DNA of 43,787 bases from Helicobacteraceae bacterium. GTDB lineage: Bacteria > Campylobacterota > Campylobacteria > Campylobacterales > Sulfurimonadaceae. The notes under the pieces were generated by a model. The model was not told the DNA's origin and searched no databases. It was given only the letters and a program-made list of their open reading frames with translations. Positions 7,228 to 15,666 of this stretch are shown one piece after another. The DNA lies in assembly GCA_027859195.1 (NCBI GenBank), contig JAQIBF010000160.1, positions 1 through 43,787 of the forward strand. Reading direction: 5' to 3'. The first letter of the stretch is position 1. Every line of letters begins with the position of its first letter. The position numbers and the translations under genes are program-made.

Positions 7228-8556
7228 ATGAAACTCTCTCATCTACGACAGATCGTTGACTATATGCAGGGACTTAAGCATATCAATGCCATCCACCGCA
7301 TCGGTGACAGTGTCATCAAGATCGTCTTTGACCGCGATAATGTCTTCTACTTCAATATGCAAAAAGGCAACGCCTACATCTCAAAATGCTCTAAAGAGAT
7401 CGGCCGCTCCAAAGTCTATAACGCCCCTTTTGATGTTATTTTGTCCAAGCGGTTTAACCGTGCCCAGATCGACAGTGTCGAACTCTATAATGGTGACAAG
7501 ATCATGCGTATCAAAGCCTCCATCAGCGGCGCCTATAAAGCGCAAAGTACGCTGTTGCAGCTCGAATTTACGGGCAAAACGACCAACGCTATCATCCTGG
7601 ATGAAGATGAGATCATTCTAGAGGCACTCCGACATGTGGACGCCTATAGCTCTTATCGTATTATAAAGGTTGGACAGGAGCTTGTCGCACCGCCGGCTTT
7701 GCCGTTTACGCCAAAAGAGTATCCGTTGGAAGATGTCGAAGCTTTTTTGTTGGAGACCTGCGACCAAGAGCAGGCGCAGCGTCTGAATGCTCTGAAAAAA
7801 CAGAAGTCCGCCTTTATCACCAAAAAACTGCAAAAGCTTGAACGCCTTTACGCCAAGTTGGATGATGAAGTTGTCCTGAAAGAAGAGGTCGAGAGGCTGC
7901 AGCACTACGGGAACCTGGTTTTGAGCAATCTTCATAACATCAAACCTTACCAAAGTGTACTGGCGTTGACAGACTATGACGGCACGAAGATAGAGGTTGA
8001 GGTCGACAGCAAGATCAGTGTGCCGTCGCGCTATTCGGACTACCTTTTCAAACGGGCAAAGAAGTCCAAACAGAAGGTGCGAAATCTTCATATTGAGCGT
8101 GAAAGCCTTGCCGGCAAGATCAACCACCTCAAACACTTTTTGGCTGTTGTTGAAAATGCTAAAGATGTCGCATCGATCAACCTTCTCTTCCCACCGAGAC
8201 AGCAGATGAAAAAAGAGAAGCCCAATGAGTCGTATGAGGTCTTTTGGGTCGAAGGGTACAAAGTGCTGCTGGGGAAAAGTGAGAAAGGAAATATCGATCT
8301 GCTTGAAAACTCCAGAGCAAAAGATATCTGGTTTCACATGCGTGACCGGCCTTCAGCCCATGTCATCGTTGTCACCGACAAAAAGAACATTCCCGAAAGC
8401 GTCATTCATGAGGCTGCCGGTCTCTGTGTGGACTTTACGATGTTTGAGAACGGGACTTATCTGGTTGACTATACCCAGCGTAGAAATGTGAAGATCCAGG
8501 ACGGGGCCAATGTACACTACATCGACTACAAGACGGTGGATATAGAGAAGTACTAA
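7228..8556 (+). CDS. rqcH: NFACT-family protein (RqcH/Rqc2 homologue, formerly fibronectin-binding FbpA)
   Basis: The 442-residue product has the NFACT N-terminal domain (MKLSHLRQIVDYMQ onward), a long charged coiled-coil (about residues 200-320) and the C-terminal NFACT-R domain, with the typical ENSRAKDIWFHMRDRPSAHVIVV stretch split over the catalytic-like strand. In other bacteria this family binds obstructed 50S subunits and directs alanine tailing of stalled chains. It is shorter than the Bacillus protein (about 570). The frame is open to 7177, but ATG 7228 starts at the conserved N-terminus and lies just after the promoter. A second copy of its last 55 codons is present at 11199-11363, on the far side of an inserted block. 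Confidence 0.85.
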   Translation: MKLSHLRQIVDYMQGLKHINAIHRIGDSVIKIVFDRDNVFYFNMQKGNAYISKCSKEIGRSKVYNAPFDVILSKRFNRAQIDSVELYNGDKIMRIKASISGAYKAQSTLLQLEFTGKTTNAIILDEDEIILEALRHVDAYSSYRIIKVGQELVAPPALPFTPKEYPLEDVEAFLLETCDQEQAQRLNALKKQKSAFITKKLQKLERLYAKLDDEVVLKEEVERLQHYGNLVLSNLHNIKPYQSVLALTDYDGTKIEVEVDSKISVPSRYSDYLFKRAKKSKQKVRNLHIERESLAGKINHLKHFLAVVENAKDVASINLLFPPRQQMKKEKPNESYEVFWVEGYKVLLGKSEKGNIDLLENSRAKDIWFHMRDRPSAHVIVVTDKKNIPESVIHEAAGLCVDFTMFENGTYLVDYTQRRNVKIQDGANVHYIDYKTVDIEKY

Positions 8557-8638
8557 TTTTTATAAATAATAAATAATATATATAATTAATTTTTAACTTA
8601 ATATGCTATGATGGATCATCTTGTTACAAAGGCATAGT

Positions 8639-9541
8639 ATGAAAAAAGTTTTGCTTCTATTTATGAGCTTATTGTCGTTATACGCTTCCGATGTCGATAT
8701 CGGTCAATCCAAAGGTGTTAAACAGGAAGTTATTGCTTCGCTTTCACCGTCAAAAGCGCAAACCGATGTTTGGAATAATGCCAAAATCAAAATTGGTTTC
8801 AATGCTCCTCTCGACACGATGTCAATCCAAAAAAACAATGTCAAGTTAGTGCATTTGTCATACAAAACAAATGAACATGTCTCTGGTGAACTTTCTTATA
8901 ATCCAACAAACAAGCAAGTCGTTTATACACCTGATTCGACACTTAAAGAGGGTGTTTACGAAGTCGAGATCAAAAGCTTGAAAACGGTTAAAGAAGCCGG
9001 AATCCACATCGATGAGATCAAGTACCGTTTTTATGTTCCAGAAGTGGTAAACGGCTATCAGTTGCCGCCTGAACCCGACGAAAAGTTGAATAATTCGACA
9101 TTATTGGGGATTGACTATAACGATAATGGGGTGAGGGATGATGTGGAGAGATGGATAATAATCAAGTATGATCAAGATCCAAAATACCCTAAAACGAAAA
9201 CAGCAATAGCGCTCCAGTATGCTTGGGCAAGTCAGAAAGTATTGGAAAATCCAACGATTGAGAGTAAGAAGTACATTGATAATGCTTTAGATTGTCAATA
9301 TTATTGGGCAGATAAAGAACGAAATAAATATACGCAGGGGTTTTCAGGATTTGAAAAACATAAGTATTTCTCGAAATTGACTTTTTTAAATGATCCCATA
9401 CTTAAAGATAAAATCTATAATACACGAGTACGAATTAATCAAAAGTTTTCTTTTAATGCCGCATTAAGTGGAAATATATTTGATGGACGTGATGAAAGCA
9501 TTGGTAATTGTCAAATAAATATTGATGAGCTTGGAGAGTAA
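8639..9541 (+). CDS. Exported protein with SbsA-type Ig-like domain and a calcium-binding-like loop
   Basis: I cannot name this 300-residue protein. It has a signal peptide (MKKVLLLFMSLLSLYA). Next comes a domain of roughly residues 30-125 whose features (SPSKAQTDVWNNAKIKIGFN, later VVYTPDSTLKEGVYEVEIKSL) fit the bacterial Ig-like fold often called Big_5/SbsA. The segment LGIDYNDNGVRDDVERWI resembles a D-x-D-x-N-G calcium loop of the dockerin or thrombospondin-3 type. The C-terminal half has several Tyr/Trp residues and no recognised family. It is the first gene of the accessory block and is followed after 1 nt by the hydrolase-like gene, so the two are probably co-expressed. The start ATG 8639 was chosen for the signal peptide and the AAAGG before it. 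Confidence 0.65.
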   Translation: MKKVLLLFMSLLSLYASDVDIGQSKGVKQEVIASLSPSKAQTDVWNNAKIKIGFNAPLDTMSIQKNNVKLVHLSYKTNEHVSGELSYNPTNKQVVYTPDSTLKEGVYEVEIKSLKTVKEAGIHIDEIKYRFYVPEVVNGYQLPPEPDEKLNNSTLLGIDYNDNGVRDDVERWIIIKYDQDPKYPKTKTAIALQYAWASQKVLENPTIESKKYIDNALDCQYYWADKERNKYTQGFSGFEKHKYFSKLTFLNDPILKDKIYNTRVRINQKFSFNAALSGNIFDGRDESIGNCQINIDELGE

Positions 9542-9542
9542 T

Positions 9543-10943
9543 ATGAGACACATATTATTTTTGATAGCTTTTATTGGTTTATTTACACTTTCAAATGCAC
9601 AAATGATTAATGAGTGTAAGACAGATATCTATTATGGCAATGGTGTTTGGAATGAGTATGAAGATGCCTATGATAGTAATAGGAAGCTATATGATGTTGT
9701 TAAATTGGAGATTGTCAATGGTAATTCAAAATTACAAGCCAAATATGCCAATGTAAAGCTGGCATACAATTGGGGTCAAGGATATATGCTTGATGTTCTT
9801 GAAACGTATTATCAACTTAGAGAAGCAGGACAACTGGAAGGTATAGGTTATTTTACGGTCATGTCTATACTAACAGCCGGTTCTCCTGAGATAACATTGG
9901 GAGTAATAGCGACACAGCAATTGATGGAGCCGTTCACCAGAGACTGGGAGCAAGGTAATGTCAATGAGATGTTTAACAATTATTACAATGAGAGTTTTAA
10001 GTTAGGACATCGAGTTTTGCTGGTATCGCATTCTCAGGGTAATTTATTTGTCAATCGTCTTCACGATGTAATCATACCTACGGAGTACAGAAATTATTTT
10101 GCGAATTTGCAGGTGGCGTCTCCCGCAAGTAAAATAAAAGCACCCAAAGGGGATTATGTAACACTTATTGGTGATCCAATCATAAACCCAATTCCGGGAA
10201 GTATGGATGGAAACGCCAATGGTTCACCAGGGCATGCTTTTGTAGAATCTTATCTTGGTCAAATCGATCCATATACAAAGATTGTTACAAAACTACAACA
10301 ACTTCTTCCAACACTAGATTCTGAAATATCGCAATGGCAAAGAGAACAAGAGCGTGATAGAGACACTATGAGTTACCGTATCACTGTTAGGCACCGTTTC
10401 GATTCAAGCGTTATCATGAATGAAGAAGTTTACCCTTTCGCGCCGACTGAAAAGCTTTACCAAGTTAATGGTGAGTATGTCAAAGCGAGCTGCGGAGGAA
10501 CAGAGATTCTGGCAAGTTGGGAAGGGCAGGAAGATAGTGCATTTTATCTACTTGAAGGAACTGGTGAAAAAATAGAAAATGCGCATAAAGTGTTGAGGTA
10601 TGGTCCAATTAATATGACAAAAGTTATATATGTTGAAAATCCGCCAGCAACTGTTAAGAGTGTAGGATGTTGGTTGCCAACAGTAAGAATGACTTATGAA
10701 ACCTATAGCGTGAGTATAGATAACGGAGTTATAAAAAAAGAACTGATAGCTCAAAGGGATATGGGTAATCAGTCAGGACCATATGCTTTGATAAATGGTC
10801 TAGATTCGTATTATATAAGTCAGAAATATGGCTGTATATCTGGCTTACAGGGATGTTTTATAACAGAAGACAACCTGGAGGCATATTTAGACTTAGTTGC
10901 TACCAATGCAATGCCGACAGATTTGAATCAGGCAATCACTTAA
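9543..10943 (+). CDS. Exported alpha/beta-hydrolase-like protein, probably truncated by an in-frame stop
   Basis: The 466-residue product begins with a signal peptide (MRHILFLIAFIGLFTLSNA). A lipase-like centre follows: nucleophile elbow LLVSHSQGNLFVNRL, a possible acid in TLIGDPIINPIPG, and a possible catalytic histidine in SPGHAFVESYL. The C-terminal half is cysteine-containing and unrecognised. Family membership is inferred from the Ser-Asp-His order and spacing only. The TAA at 10941-10943 is followed in the same frame by an open stretch to 11192, so the original protein was probably about 549 residues. The start ATG 9543 has GGAGAG upstream and follows the previous stop by 1 nt. Substrate is unknown. 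Confidence 0.65.
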   Translation: MRHILFLIAFIGLFTLSNAQMINECKTDIYYGNGVWNEYEDAYDSNRKLYDVVKLEIVNGNSKLQAKYANVKLAYNWGQGYMLDVLETYYQLREAGQLEGIGYFTVMSILTAGSPEITLGVIATQQLMEPFTRDWEQGNVNEMFNNYYNESFKLGHRVLLVSHSQGNLFVNRLHDVIIPTEYRNYFANLQVASPASKIKAPKGDYVTLIGDPIINPIPGSMDGNANGSPGHAFVESYLGQIDPYTKIVTKLQQLLPTLDSEISQWQREQERDRDTMSYRITVRHRFDSSVIMNEEVYPFAPTEKLYQVNGEYVKASCGGTEILASWEGQEDSAFYLLEGTGEKIENAHKVLRYGPINMTKVIYVENPPATVKSVGCWLPTVRMTYETYSVSIDNGVIKKELIAQRDMGNQSGPYALINGLDSYYISQKYGCISGLQGCFITEDNLEAYLDLVATNAMPTDLNQAIT

Positions 10944-10967
10944 AAATATCCGGGTTATCCCGTAGGA

Positions 10968-11192
10968 ATGCAGTATGCTTATTCTATTAGAACAATGATT
11001 TTAGATGACGGAACAGAACTGTATGAAGGGTATGAATTTATATATAGTGAAATATCTGCAGAAGATGCCAAACAACAGTCTGATAGTTTTTTGGGAATTA
11101 CTGGTTATTATATGAGGAGTTGTGAATCGACGGAGTTTGATAAGGATTTTAATGATATCTACGATACTAAAATATATGGAGCATATTTATAA
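10968..11192 (+). CDS. Detached C-terminal part of the hydrolase-like gene, or a separate 74-residue ORF
   Basis: The frame is identical to that of the upstream hydrolase-like gene, separated by a single TAA and eight further sense codons (K-Y-P-G-Y-P-V-G) before ATG 10968. The product includes MILDDGTELYEGYEFIYSEI and GITGYYMRSCE, with no recognised domain. The AGGA before the ATG is too close for a good ribosome site. The likeliest reading is the tail of the same protein after a nonsense mutation. Stop-codon read-through or independent initiation cannot be excluded. Its stop lies 6 nt before the duplicated NFACT end. Confidence 0.45.
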   Translation: MQYAYSIRTMILDDGTELYEGYEFIYSEISAEDAKQQSDSFLGITGYYMRSCESTEFDKDFNDIYDTKIYGAYL

Positions 11193-11196
11193 ATAT

Positions 11197-11363
11197 TTCC
11201 CGAAAGTGTCATCCATGAGGCTGCCGGTCTCTGCGTGGATTTCACGATGTTTGAGAACGGGACCTACCTGGTAGACTACACGCAGCGTAGAAATGTGAAG
11301 ATCCAAGATGGTGCGAACGTCCATTATGTAGATTACAAAACGGTGGATATCGAAAAGTATTAA
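11197..11363 (+). pseudogene. Second copy of the NFACT gene 3' end (last 55 codons), without a start
   Basis: The sequence from 11199 to 11363 aligns without gaps to 8392-8556. By hand count 140 of 165 bases are identical. The encoded residues differ at one position (I to V), and 23 of the 24 changed codons are synonymous. There is no start codon or ribosome site in this frame, so it is a gene remnant. Similarity begins abruptly at TTCCC (11197). Confidence 0.9.
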
Positions 11364-11437
11364 GGCGCCCTCAAAAGACCCTGGTCAGCCTCAGAGGGAA
11401 GAAAAAGAGGTGCCCTTAAGCTAAAACGGTTTTTCGC

Positions 11438-11443
11438 TATAAT
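11438..11443 (+). promoter_or_regulatory. Promoter -10 element for the cdsA-dxr operon
   Basis: The sequence TTTTTCGCTATAATCATG contains TATAAT preceded by GC, 37 nt before the cdsA ATG. It lies just after the duplicated NFACT remnant, so the housekeeping operon keeps its own promoter despite the insertion upstream. Confidence 0.6.
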
Positions 11444-11479
11444 CATGTTATATAAAATTCAATCGAATATGGGATCAAT

Positions 11480-12244
11480 ATGGCACTTTCAAACCTCTAC
11501 TCCGATCATAAAGAACGCGTAGACACTGCAATTCTTCTTCTTGCAGCGATCATTCTTATTGGTATTTTCAACAACTTCTTTGTCATCTGGCTGACCCTCG
11601 GTGTCATCTACATCGTTGCATTTAAAGAGGCCAATGCCCTTTTCGGGGTCGAGAACAAAGAGCTCTACCTTGTCGCCGGTGCCATCTGGGTGGCAGCTGC
11701 TTTTTACCCTAAAGCGGATGACCTCTTCTTGCTGGCGGCACTTGTGGGCGCCTCGTATTACGCGTATAACCCGAAGATGGATCTCAAGAATGTTTTAGGC
11801 TTTGTCTATCCGACCGCCGGGATGCTGTTTATGCTCACACTTTATGCAGACTATGGGATCTATGCGATCTTCTGGATGCTGATGACGGTTGCCGGTGCCG
11901 ATGTAGGTGCCTATGTTGTGGGCAAAACTGTCGGAAAGACCAAGTTCTCACCGACGTCGCCGAACAAAACGCTTGAAGGTGTCATAGGCGGGATCACGAT
12001 TGCCACTATTTTTGGTGTTGTTGTCGGAATAGGCATGGTTGATTTTGCCACCGCATTTTTTATCTCACTGGCCGTGGCAGTTATCTCTGTCTTTGGCGAC
12101 CTGTTTGAGAGCTTTTTAAAACGCAATGCGGGTGTTAAAGACAGCGGAAGCTTTCTTCCCGGTCACGGTGGAGCGCTGGACCGCATCGATGGATATCTTT
12201 TCGGTTCGATCATGATGGTCGTACTTTTAAGAGGCATTGCTTAA
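11480..12244 (+). CDS. cdsA: Phosphatidate cytidylyltransferase (CDP-diglyceride synthase)
   Basis: CdsA makes CDP-diacylglycerol from phosphatidate and CTP at the inner membrane, the branch point for phospholipid synthesis. The 254-residue protein has about seven hydrophobic segments. The C-terminal signature KRNAGVKDSGSFLPGHGGALDRIDGYLF matches the family pattern, written here as two parts, KRNAGVKDSGSFLPGHGG and DRID. The start has only a weak ribosome site (GGATC). The stop codon directly abuts the GTG start of dxr, so the two are coupled. Length is normal for the short Campylobacterota form. Confidence 0.95.
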   Translation: MALSNLYSDHKERVDTAILLLAAIILIGIFNNFFVIWLTLGVIYIVAFKEANALFGVENKELYLVAGAIWVAAAFYPKADDLFLLAALVGASYYAYNPKMDLKNVLGFVYPTAGMLFMLTLYADYGIYAIFWMLMTVAGADVGAYVVGKTVGKTKFSPTSPNKTLEGVIGGITIATIFGVVVGIGMVDFATAFFISLAVAVISVFGDLFESFLKRNAGVKDSGSFLPGHGGALDRIDGYLFGSIMMVVLLRGIA

Positions 12245-13315
12245 GTGATCGTACTTGGTTCAACGGGTTCTATCGGGGTCAACACCCTTGAGATCGCAAA
12301 GAAGTTTGACCTTAACGTTGACGTTCTGGTCGCCGGAAACAATCTTGAACTCTTAAATGAGCAGATCGCTTATCATCAACCCTCCCGGGTTGTTATCGCC
12401 GAAGAGGCTGACCGTTCCAAAATCAACCATCCTCATGTTACTCAGGGTGAATCGGCGATCCTGGATGCGATAGAACAGGCAGAAGGCGAGTTGGTGGTGA
12501 ATGCCTTAGTCGGTTTTCTAGGACTTCGTCCGACACTCAAAGCGATAGAGTGCGGTAAGCGTGTCGCTTTGGCAAACAAAGAGTCCCTGGTCGCAGGCGG
12601 TGCCTTCATCGATATGTCGAAGATCCAGCCGATCGACAGTGAACATTTTGGGCTCTGGTATCTTAACCACACCGAACGCCCGATAGACCGGATGCTCATC
12701 ACGGCAAGCGGCGGCGCCTTTCGGGACTGGCCGCTTGAAAAGATTCAAAATGCCACATTGGCGGATACACAAAAACACCCCAACTGGGCGATGGGACAGA
12801 AGATCACCATTGACAGTGCTTCGATGATGAACAAGATGTTTGAACTGTTGGAAGCCCGCTGGCTCTTTGGCGAAGGGGAGTATGATGCGCTTATCGAGAC
12901 CAAGTCACTTATTCATGCCTTCATCGACTATAAAGACGGCTCCACTACAGCACACTTTGCCAGGGCGAACATGCAGCTGCCAATCGCCTATGCCATTATG
13001 GGAACAGCAGATGAATCGATTTTGAAAAGAGTCAATCTGCTGGAAGTAGGTTCATTGGAGTTCCGCGAGATCACGACAGAGCGTTACCCGATCTGGCAGA
13101 TCAGAGAAGAGCTGCTTAAGAGCCCAAAACGCGGTGTGGTCGTCAATGCGGCAAATGAAGCTGCGATAGAGCTGTTCGTAGAGGGGAAGATCGGTTTTTC
13201 CGAGATCTCTGCACGTGTTATTACGGCCTTCAACACCTTTAAAGATGAACCTGAAAGTATCGAAGATGTGTTTGCACTTGATGTGGAAGTGCGTAACTAC
13301 ATAAAGGCGATGTAA
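12245..13315 (+). CDS. dxr: 1-deoxy-D-xylulose 5-phosphate reductoisomerase
   Basis: Dxr (IspC) converts 1-deoxyxylulose 5-phosphate to 2-C-methylerythritol 4-phosphate with NADPH, the committed step of the MEP isoprenoid pathway. The 356-residue protein starts with the nucleotide-binding loop VLGSTGSIGVNTLEIA. It contains ANKESLVAGG, the substrate loop ITASGGAFRDW, and the SASMMNKMFELLEA and NAANEAAIELF motifs. Translation starts at GTG 12245, immediately after the cdsA stop. Its stop overlaps the next ATG by 1 nt. It is slightly shorter than E. coli Dxr (398), as is common in this phylum. Confidence 0.96.
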   Translation: MIVLGSTGSIGVNTLEIAKKFDLNVDVLVAGNNLELLNEQIAYHQPSRVVIAEEADRSKINHPHVTQGESAILDAIEQAEGELVVNALVGFLGLRPTLKAIECGKRVALANKESLVAGGAFIDMSKIQPIDSEHFGLWYLNHTERPIDRMLITASGGAFRDWPLEKIQNATLADTQKHPNWAMGQKITIDSASMMNKMFELLEARWLFGEGEYDALIETKSLIHAFIDYKDGSTTAHFARANMQLPIAYAIMGTADESILKRVNLLEVGSLEFREITTERYPIWQIREELLKSPKRGVVVNAANEAAIELFVEGKIGFSEISARVITAFNTFKDEPESIEDVFALDVEVRNYIKAM

Positions 13316-13878
13316 TGAGAGAGAAAGTACTCTTACTCCATGGATGGGGCGGCAGTGACTTTCCCCATTGGCAGTCGTGGCTGGCAGGTGAGATCGCAAA
13401 AGATTACGGACAAGTGGCTTTTCCTCTTTTGGACAATCCCCACTTCCCGACTAAAAACCGTTGGATGAAGCAGGTCAAAACACTCCTCAAGGAGTTTCAG
13501 CCGGATGTAGTGATCTGTCACTCATTAGCGAACTCGCTCTGGTTTCATCTCTGTAATGAAGGTGAGATCGATCGGGTAAAGCGGTTGCTGCTGGTCGCGC
13601 CGCCAAGACTGGATCTCTCCATAGACACCATAAAGACTTTTTTTCCGGTAGACGTACCGACGGCGCTTTATGCAGATGACGTTTTCATGGTTACTTCGGA
13701 CAATGACCCTTATATGTCTGCAGAAGAAGCGGCAGCGCTTCAAAAAGCGTTAGGTGTTGAGATGAAAGTATTGGAAACGGCAGGCCATATTAATGCTGAC
13801 AGCGGTTTTGGCGAATGGCCGTGGGTCAAAGAGTGGTTAGCTCACGGCAGCAAGAAGAACGATGAGGAGAGTGCATGA
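13315..13878 (+). CDS. RBBP9/YdeN-family serine hydrolase
   Basis: This 187-residue small alpha/beta hydrolase has the family opening [20 protein letters not shown]. The nucleophile elbow is [10 protein letters not shown], where the usual GHSLG is replaced by CHSLA. The acid lies in [10 protein letters not shown], and the catalytic histidine in [16 protein letters not shown]. This order matches RBBP9-type serine hydrolases, whose bacterial substrates are mostly unknown. The gene sits in a dense operon, overlapping dxr by 1 nt and tsaD by 4 nt (ATGA). The altered residue after the catalytic serine may affect the oxyanion hole, but the triad itself is intact. Confidence 0.8.
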   Translation: MREKVLLLHGWGGSDFPHWQSWLAGEIAKDYGQVAFPLLDNPHFPTKNRWMKQVKTLLKEFQPDVVICHSLANSLWFHLCNEGEIDRVKRLLLVAPPRLDLSIDTIKTFFPVDVPTALYADDVFMVTSDNDPYMSAEEAAALQKALGVEMKVLETAGHINADSGFGEWPWVKEWLAHGSKKNDEESA

Positions 13879-14852
13879 TATTATCAATCGAATCATCTTG
13901 CGACGACAGTTCTGTTGCTATCACTGATATTAAGACCAAAAAACTGATCTTTCATAGAAAGATATCTCAAGAGTTAGAACATGCAGTGTATGGCGGTGTT
14001 GTCCCTGAACTGGCTTCGCGTCTGCATGCAGAAGCATTGCCGAAGATCCTCGAAGAGTGTCAGCCATATTTTGAGAACGTAAAAGCGATTGCCGTCACCA
14101 ATGCCCCCGGCTTGGCAGTGACGTTGATAGAGGGGATCACTATGGCCAAGGCGCTGAGTGTTTCATTGGACTTGCCTCTTATAGCCGTGAACCATCTTAA
14201 AGGACATATCTATTCACTTTTTATCGATAAAGAAACACTCTTCCCGCAGACAGTTCTGCTGGTTTCCGGCGGACATACCCAGGTCATAGAGGTCAAATCA
14301 CTTAATGAGATGAAGACAGTGGCCGCTACGATGGATGACAGTTTTGGCGAGAGCTTTGACAAGGTGGCCAAGATGATGGGTCTTGCTTATCCGGGCGGTC
14401 CTGTGATCGAGAAGTTGGCAAAAGAGGGTAACCCTAAAGCCTACCCGTTTACCATTCCCCTCCAACAAAAAAAGATCTTTGCCTTTTCATACTCAGGGAT
14501 TAAAAATGCGGTACGTTTGGCAGTCGAAGAGGGGAGTGAAGCGGATTATGCAAACATTGCAGCCTCCTTCCAGGAGGTGGCGAGTGAGCATCTCATACGC
14601 AAGATCAAAAAGTATCTTGTTGAACATCCGCCTAAAAACTTTGCAATCGTCGGCGGAGCCAGTGCAAACCTCTATCTCCGTAACAAGGTCGAAACGATGT
14701 TGGCACCCTATGGGGCCAAGCTGCATTTGGCAGAACTGCAATACTGCTCTGACAATGCTGCGATGATCGGCCGTGTCGCGGTAGAGATGTATCGTGCCGG
14801 TGATTTTATATCCATTGAGGAGCTTCAGGCTTCACCTCGGGCACCTCTGTAA
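13875..14852 (+). CDS. tsaD: tRNA N6-adenosine threonylcarbamoyltransferase TsaD
   Basis: TsaD transfers the threonylcarbamoyl group to A37 of ANN-decoding tRNAs, working with TsaB, TsaC and TsaE, none of which is in this window. The 325-residue protein shows the ASKHA-type opening [14 protein letters not shown], the metal-binding HLKGHIYS, the LLVSGGHTQ motif, [14 protein letters not shown] and [10 protein letters not shown]. The start overlaps the hydrolase stop as ATGA. It is slightly shorter than the E. coli enzyme (337), without loss of a motif. It ends the cdsA-dxr-hydrolase-tsaD operon. Confidence 0.96.
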   Translation: MILSIESSCDDSSVAITDIKTKKLIFHRKISQELEHAVYGGVVPELASRLHAEALPKILEECQPYFENVKAIAVTNAPGLAVTLIEGITMAKALSVSLDLPLIAVNHLKGHIYSLFIDKETLFPQTVLLVSGGHTQVIEVKSLNEMKTVAATMDDSFGESFDKVAKMMGLAYPGGPVIEKLAKEGNPKAYPFTIPLQQKKIFAFSYSGIKNAVRLAVEEGSEADYANIAASFQEVASEHLIRKIKKYLVEHPPKNFAIVGGASANLYLRNKVETMLAPYGAKLHLAELQYCSDNAAMIGRVAVEMYRAGDFISIEELQASPRAPL

Positions 14853-14954
14853 AAACCATATTTATAAATGCCCTTTAACAGGTAGTATTAGCTTAAAACA
14901 ATCTTAACCAATTCAAATTGCCAACGCATTAAGATGTTGGAAACAAATTTCTTG

Positions 14955-14960
14955 TACAAT
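14955..14960 (+). promoter_or_regulatory. Probable promoter -10 element for tpx
   Basis: TTCTTGTACAATCTC contains TACAAT with a TG two bases upstream, an extended -10 pattern, 34 nt before the tpx ATG. No clear -35 is seen. Confidence 0.45.
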
Positions 14961-14993
14961 CTCGGCATAAAATTAAACATACAGGAGCCCAAT

Positions 14994-15497
14994 ATGGCAA
15001 CTACTAAATTCAAAGGTACAGACGTAGAACTTCTAGGAAACGAAGTAAACGTAGGCGACAAAGCACCAGCAATCACTGTGGTAAACTCTGATGGTCTTGG
15101 CGACGTAGTCGTTGGCGGCGCAACAGGTAAAAAACAACTTATTATCGTTGTTCCTTCACTAGATACAGGTGTATGTGCTACTGAAACACGTAACTTCAAC
15201 GCAAAAGCTGCTGATCTTACTGACGTTACGACTACAATCGTATCTCTTGACCTTCCATTTGCTGCTGGCCGTTTTTGTTCAGCTGAAGGTATTACAAACC
15301 TAACTGTTACTTCTGACTTCCGTAACAAAGAGTTTGCTAACGCTTATGGTGTTCTTCTTGGTGGATCTGTTCTTGCAGGTGTGACTTGTCGTGCAGTATT
15401 CGCAGTAAACGAAGAAGGTGTTGTTACTTATAAAGAGATCGTTCCAGAGATCACTGAAGAGCCTAACTACGACGCAGCTCTAGCAGCCGTTAAATAA
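14994..15497 (+). CDS. tpx: Thiol peroxidase (2-Cys peroxiredoxin, Tpx type)
   Basis: Tpx reduces hydrogen peroxide and organic peroxides using thioredoxin. The 167-residue protein places the peroxidatic cysteine at C61 in PSLDTGVCATETR and the resolving cysteine at C95 in GRFCSAEG. These are the same numbers as in E. coli Tpx. The start ATG 14994 has AGGAG upstream (ACAGGAGCCCAAT). An upstream in-frame ATG at 14934 would place the start before the promoter and is rejected. The gene is monocistronic, followed by a hairpin. Its repetitive, strongly biased codon choice suggests high expression. Confidence 0.96.
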   Translation: MATTKFKGTDVELLGNEVNVGDKAPAITVVNSDGLGDVVVGGATGKKQLIIVVPSLDTGVCATETRNFNAKAADLTDVTTTIVSLDLPFAAGRFCSAEGITNLTVTSDFRNKEFANAYGVLLGGSVLAGVTCRAVFAVNEEGVVTYKEIVPEITEEPNYDAALAAVK

Positions 15498-15506
15498 TTT
15501 CGCTTA

Positions 15507-15528
15507 GAAGAAGAGTTTACTCTTCTTC
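15507..15528 (+). terminator. Hairpin after tpx, probable intrinsic terminator
   Basis: A perfect 10-bp inverted repeat GAAGAAGAGT / ACTCTTCTTC lies 10 nt after the tpx stop with only TT between the arms, so about 9 pairs would form. The following ACTTTATTCTCTT is T-rich but not a clean U-tract, so termination is likely but not certain. Confidence 0.5.
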
Positions 15529-15618
15529 ACTTTATTCTCTTAATTGGGGATAATCCTACTGTTAAACCCTCCAAACAAAAGCTTTTCACCTTTTTTTAAT
15601 TATACTTTGATACACTCT

Positions 15619-15624
15619 TATAAT
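15619..15624 (+). promoter_or_regulatory. Promoter -10 element for the outer-membrane protein gene
   Basis: CTCTTATAATAAAAA contains a perfect TATAAT 43 nt before the preferred ATG, within a strongly AT-rich stretch. There is no consensus -35. Confidence 0.5.
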
Positions 15625-15666
15625 AAAAAATAATACATTTTAAAACGTGTATACTCAAGGATGAAA

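Larger units (their letters stand above)
8557..11196 (+). other. AT-rich accessory block inserted behind the NFACT gene
   Basis: This 2.6-kb stretch is visibly richer in A/T than both flanks, with the most extreme part at 8557-8620. It carries two exported proteins of unknown role and a broken gene end. It is bounded on the left by the intact NFACT 3' end and on the right by a second, 85% identical NFACT 3' end. No integrase, transposase or tRNA is present, so it is not a typical mobile element. A foreign segment joined by recombination within the NFACT gene is the simplest reading. Confidence 0.7.
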
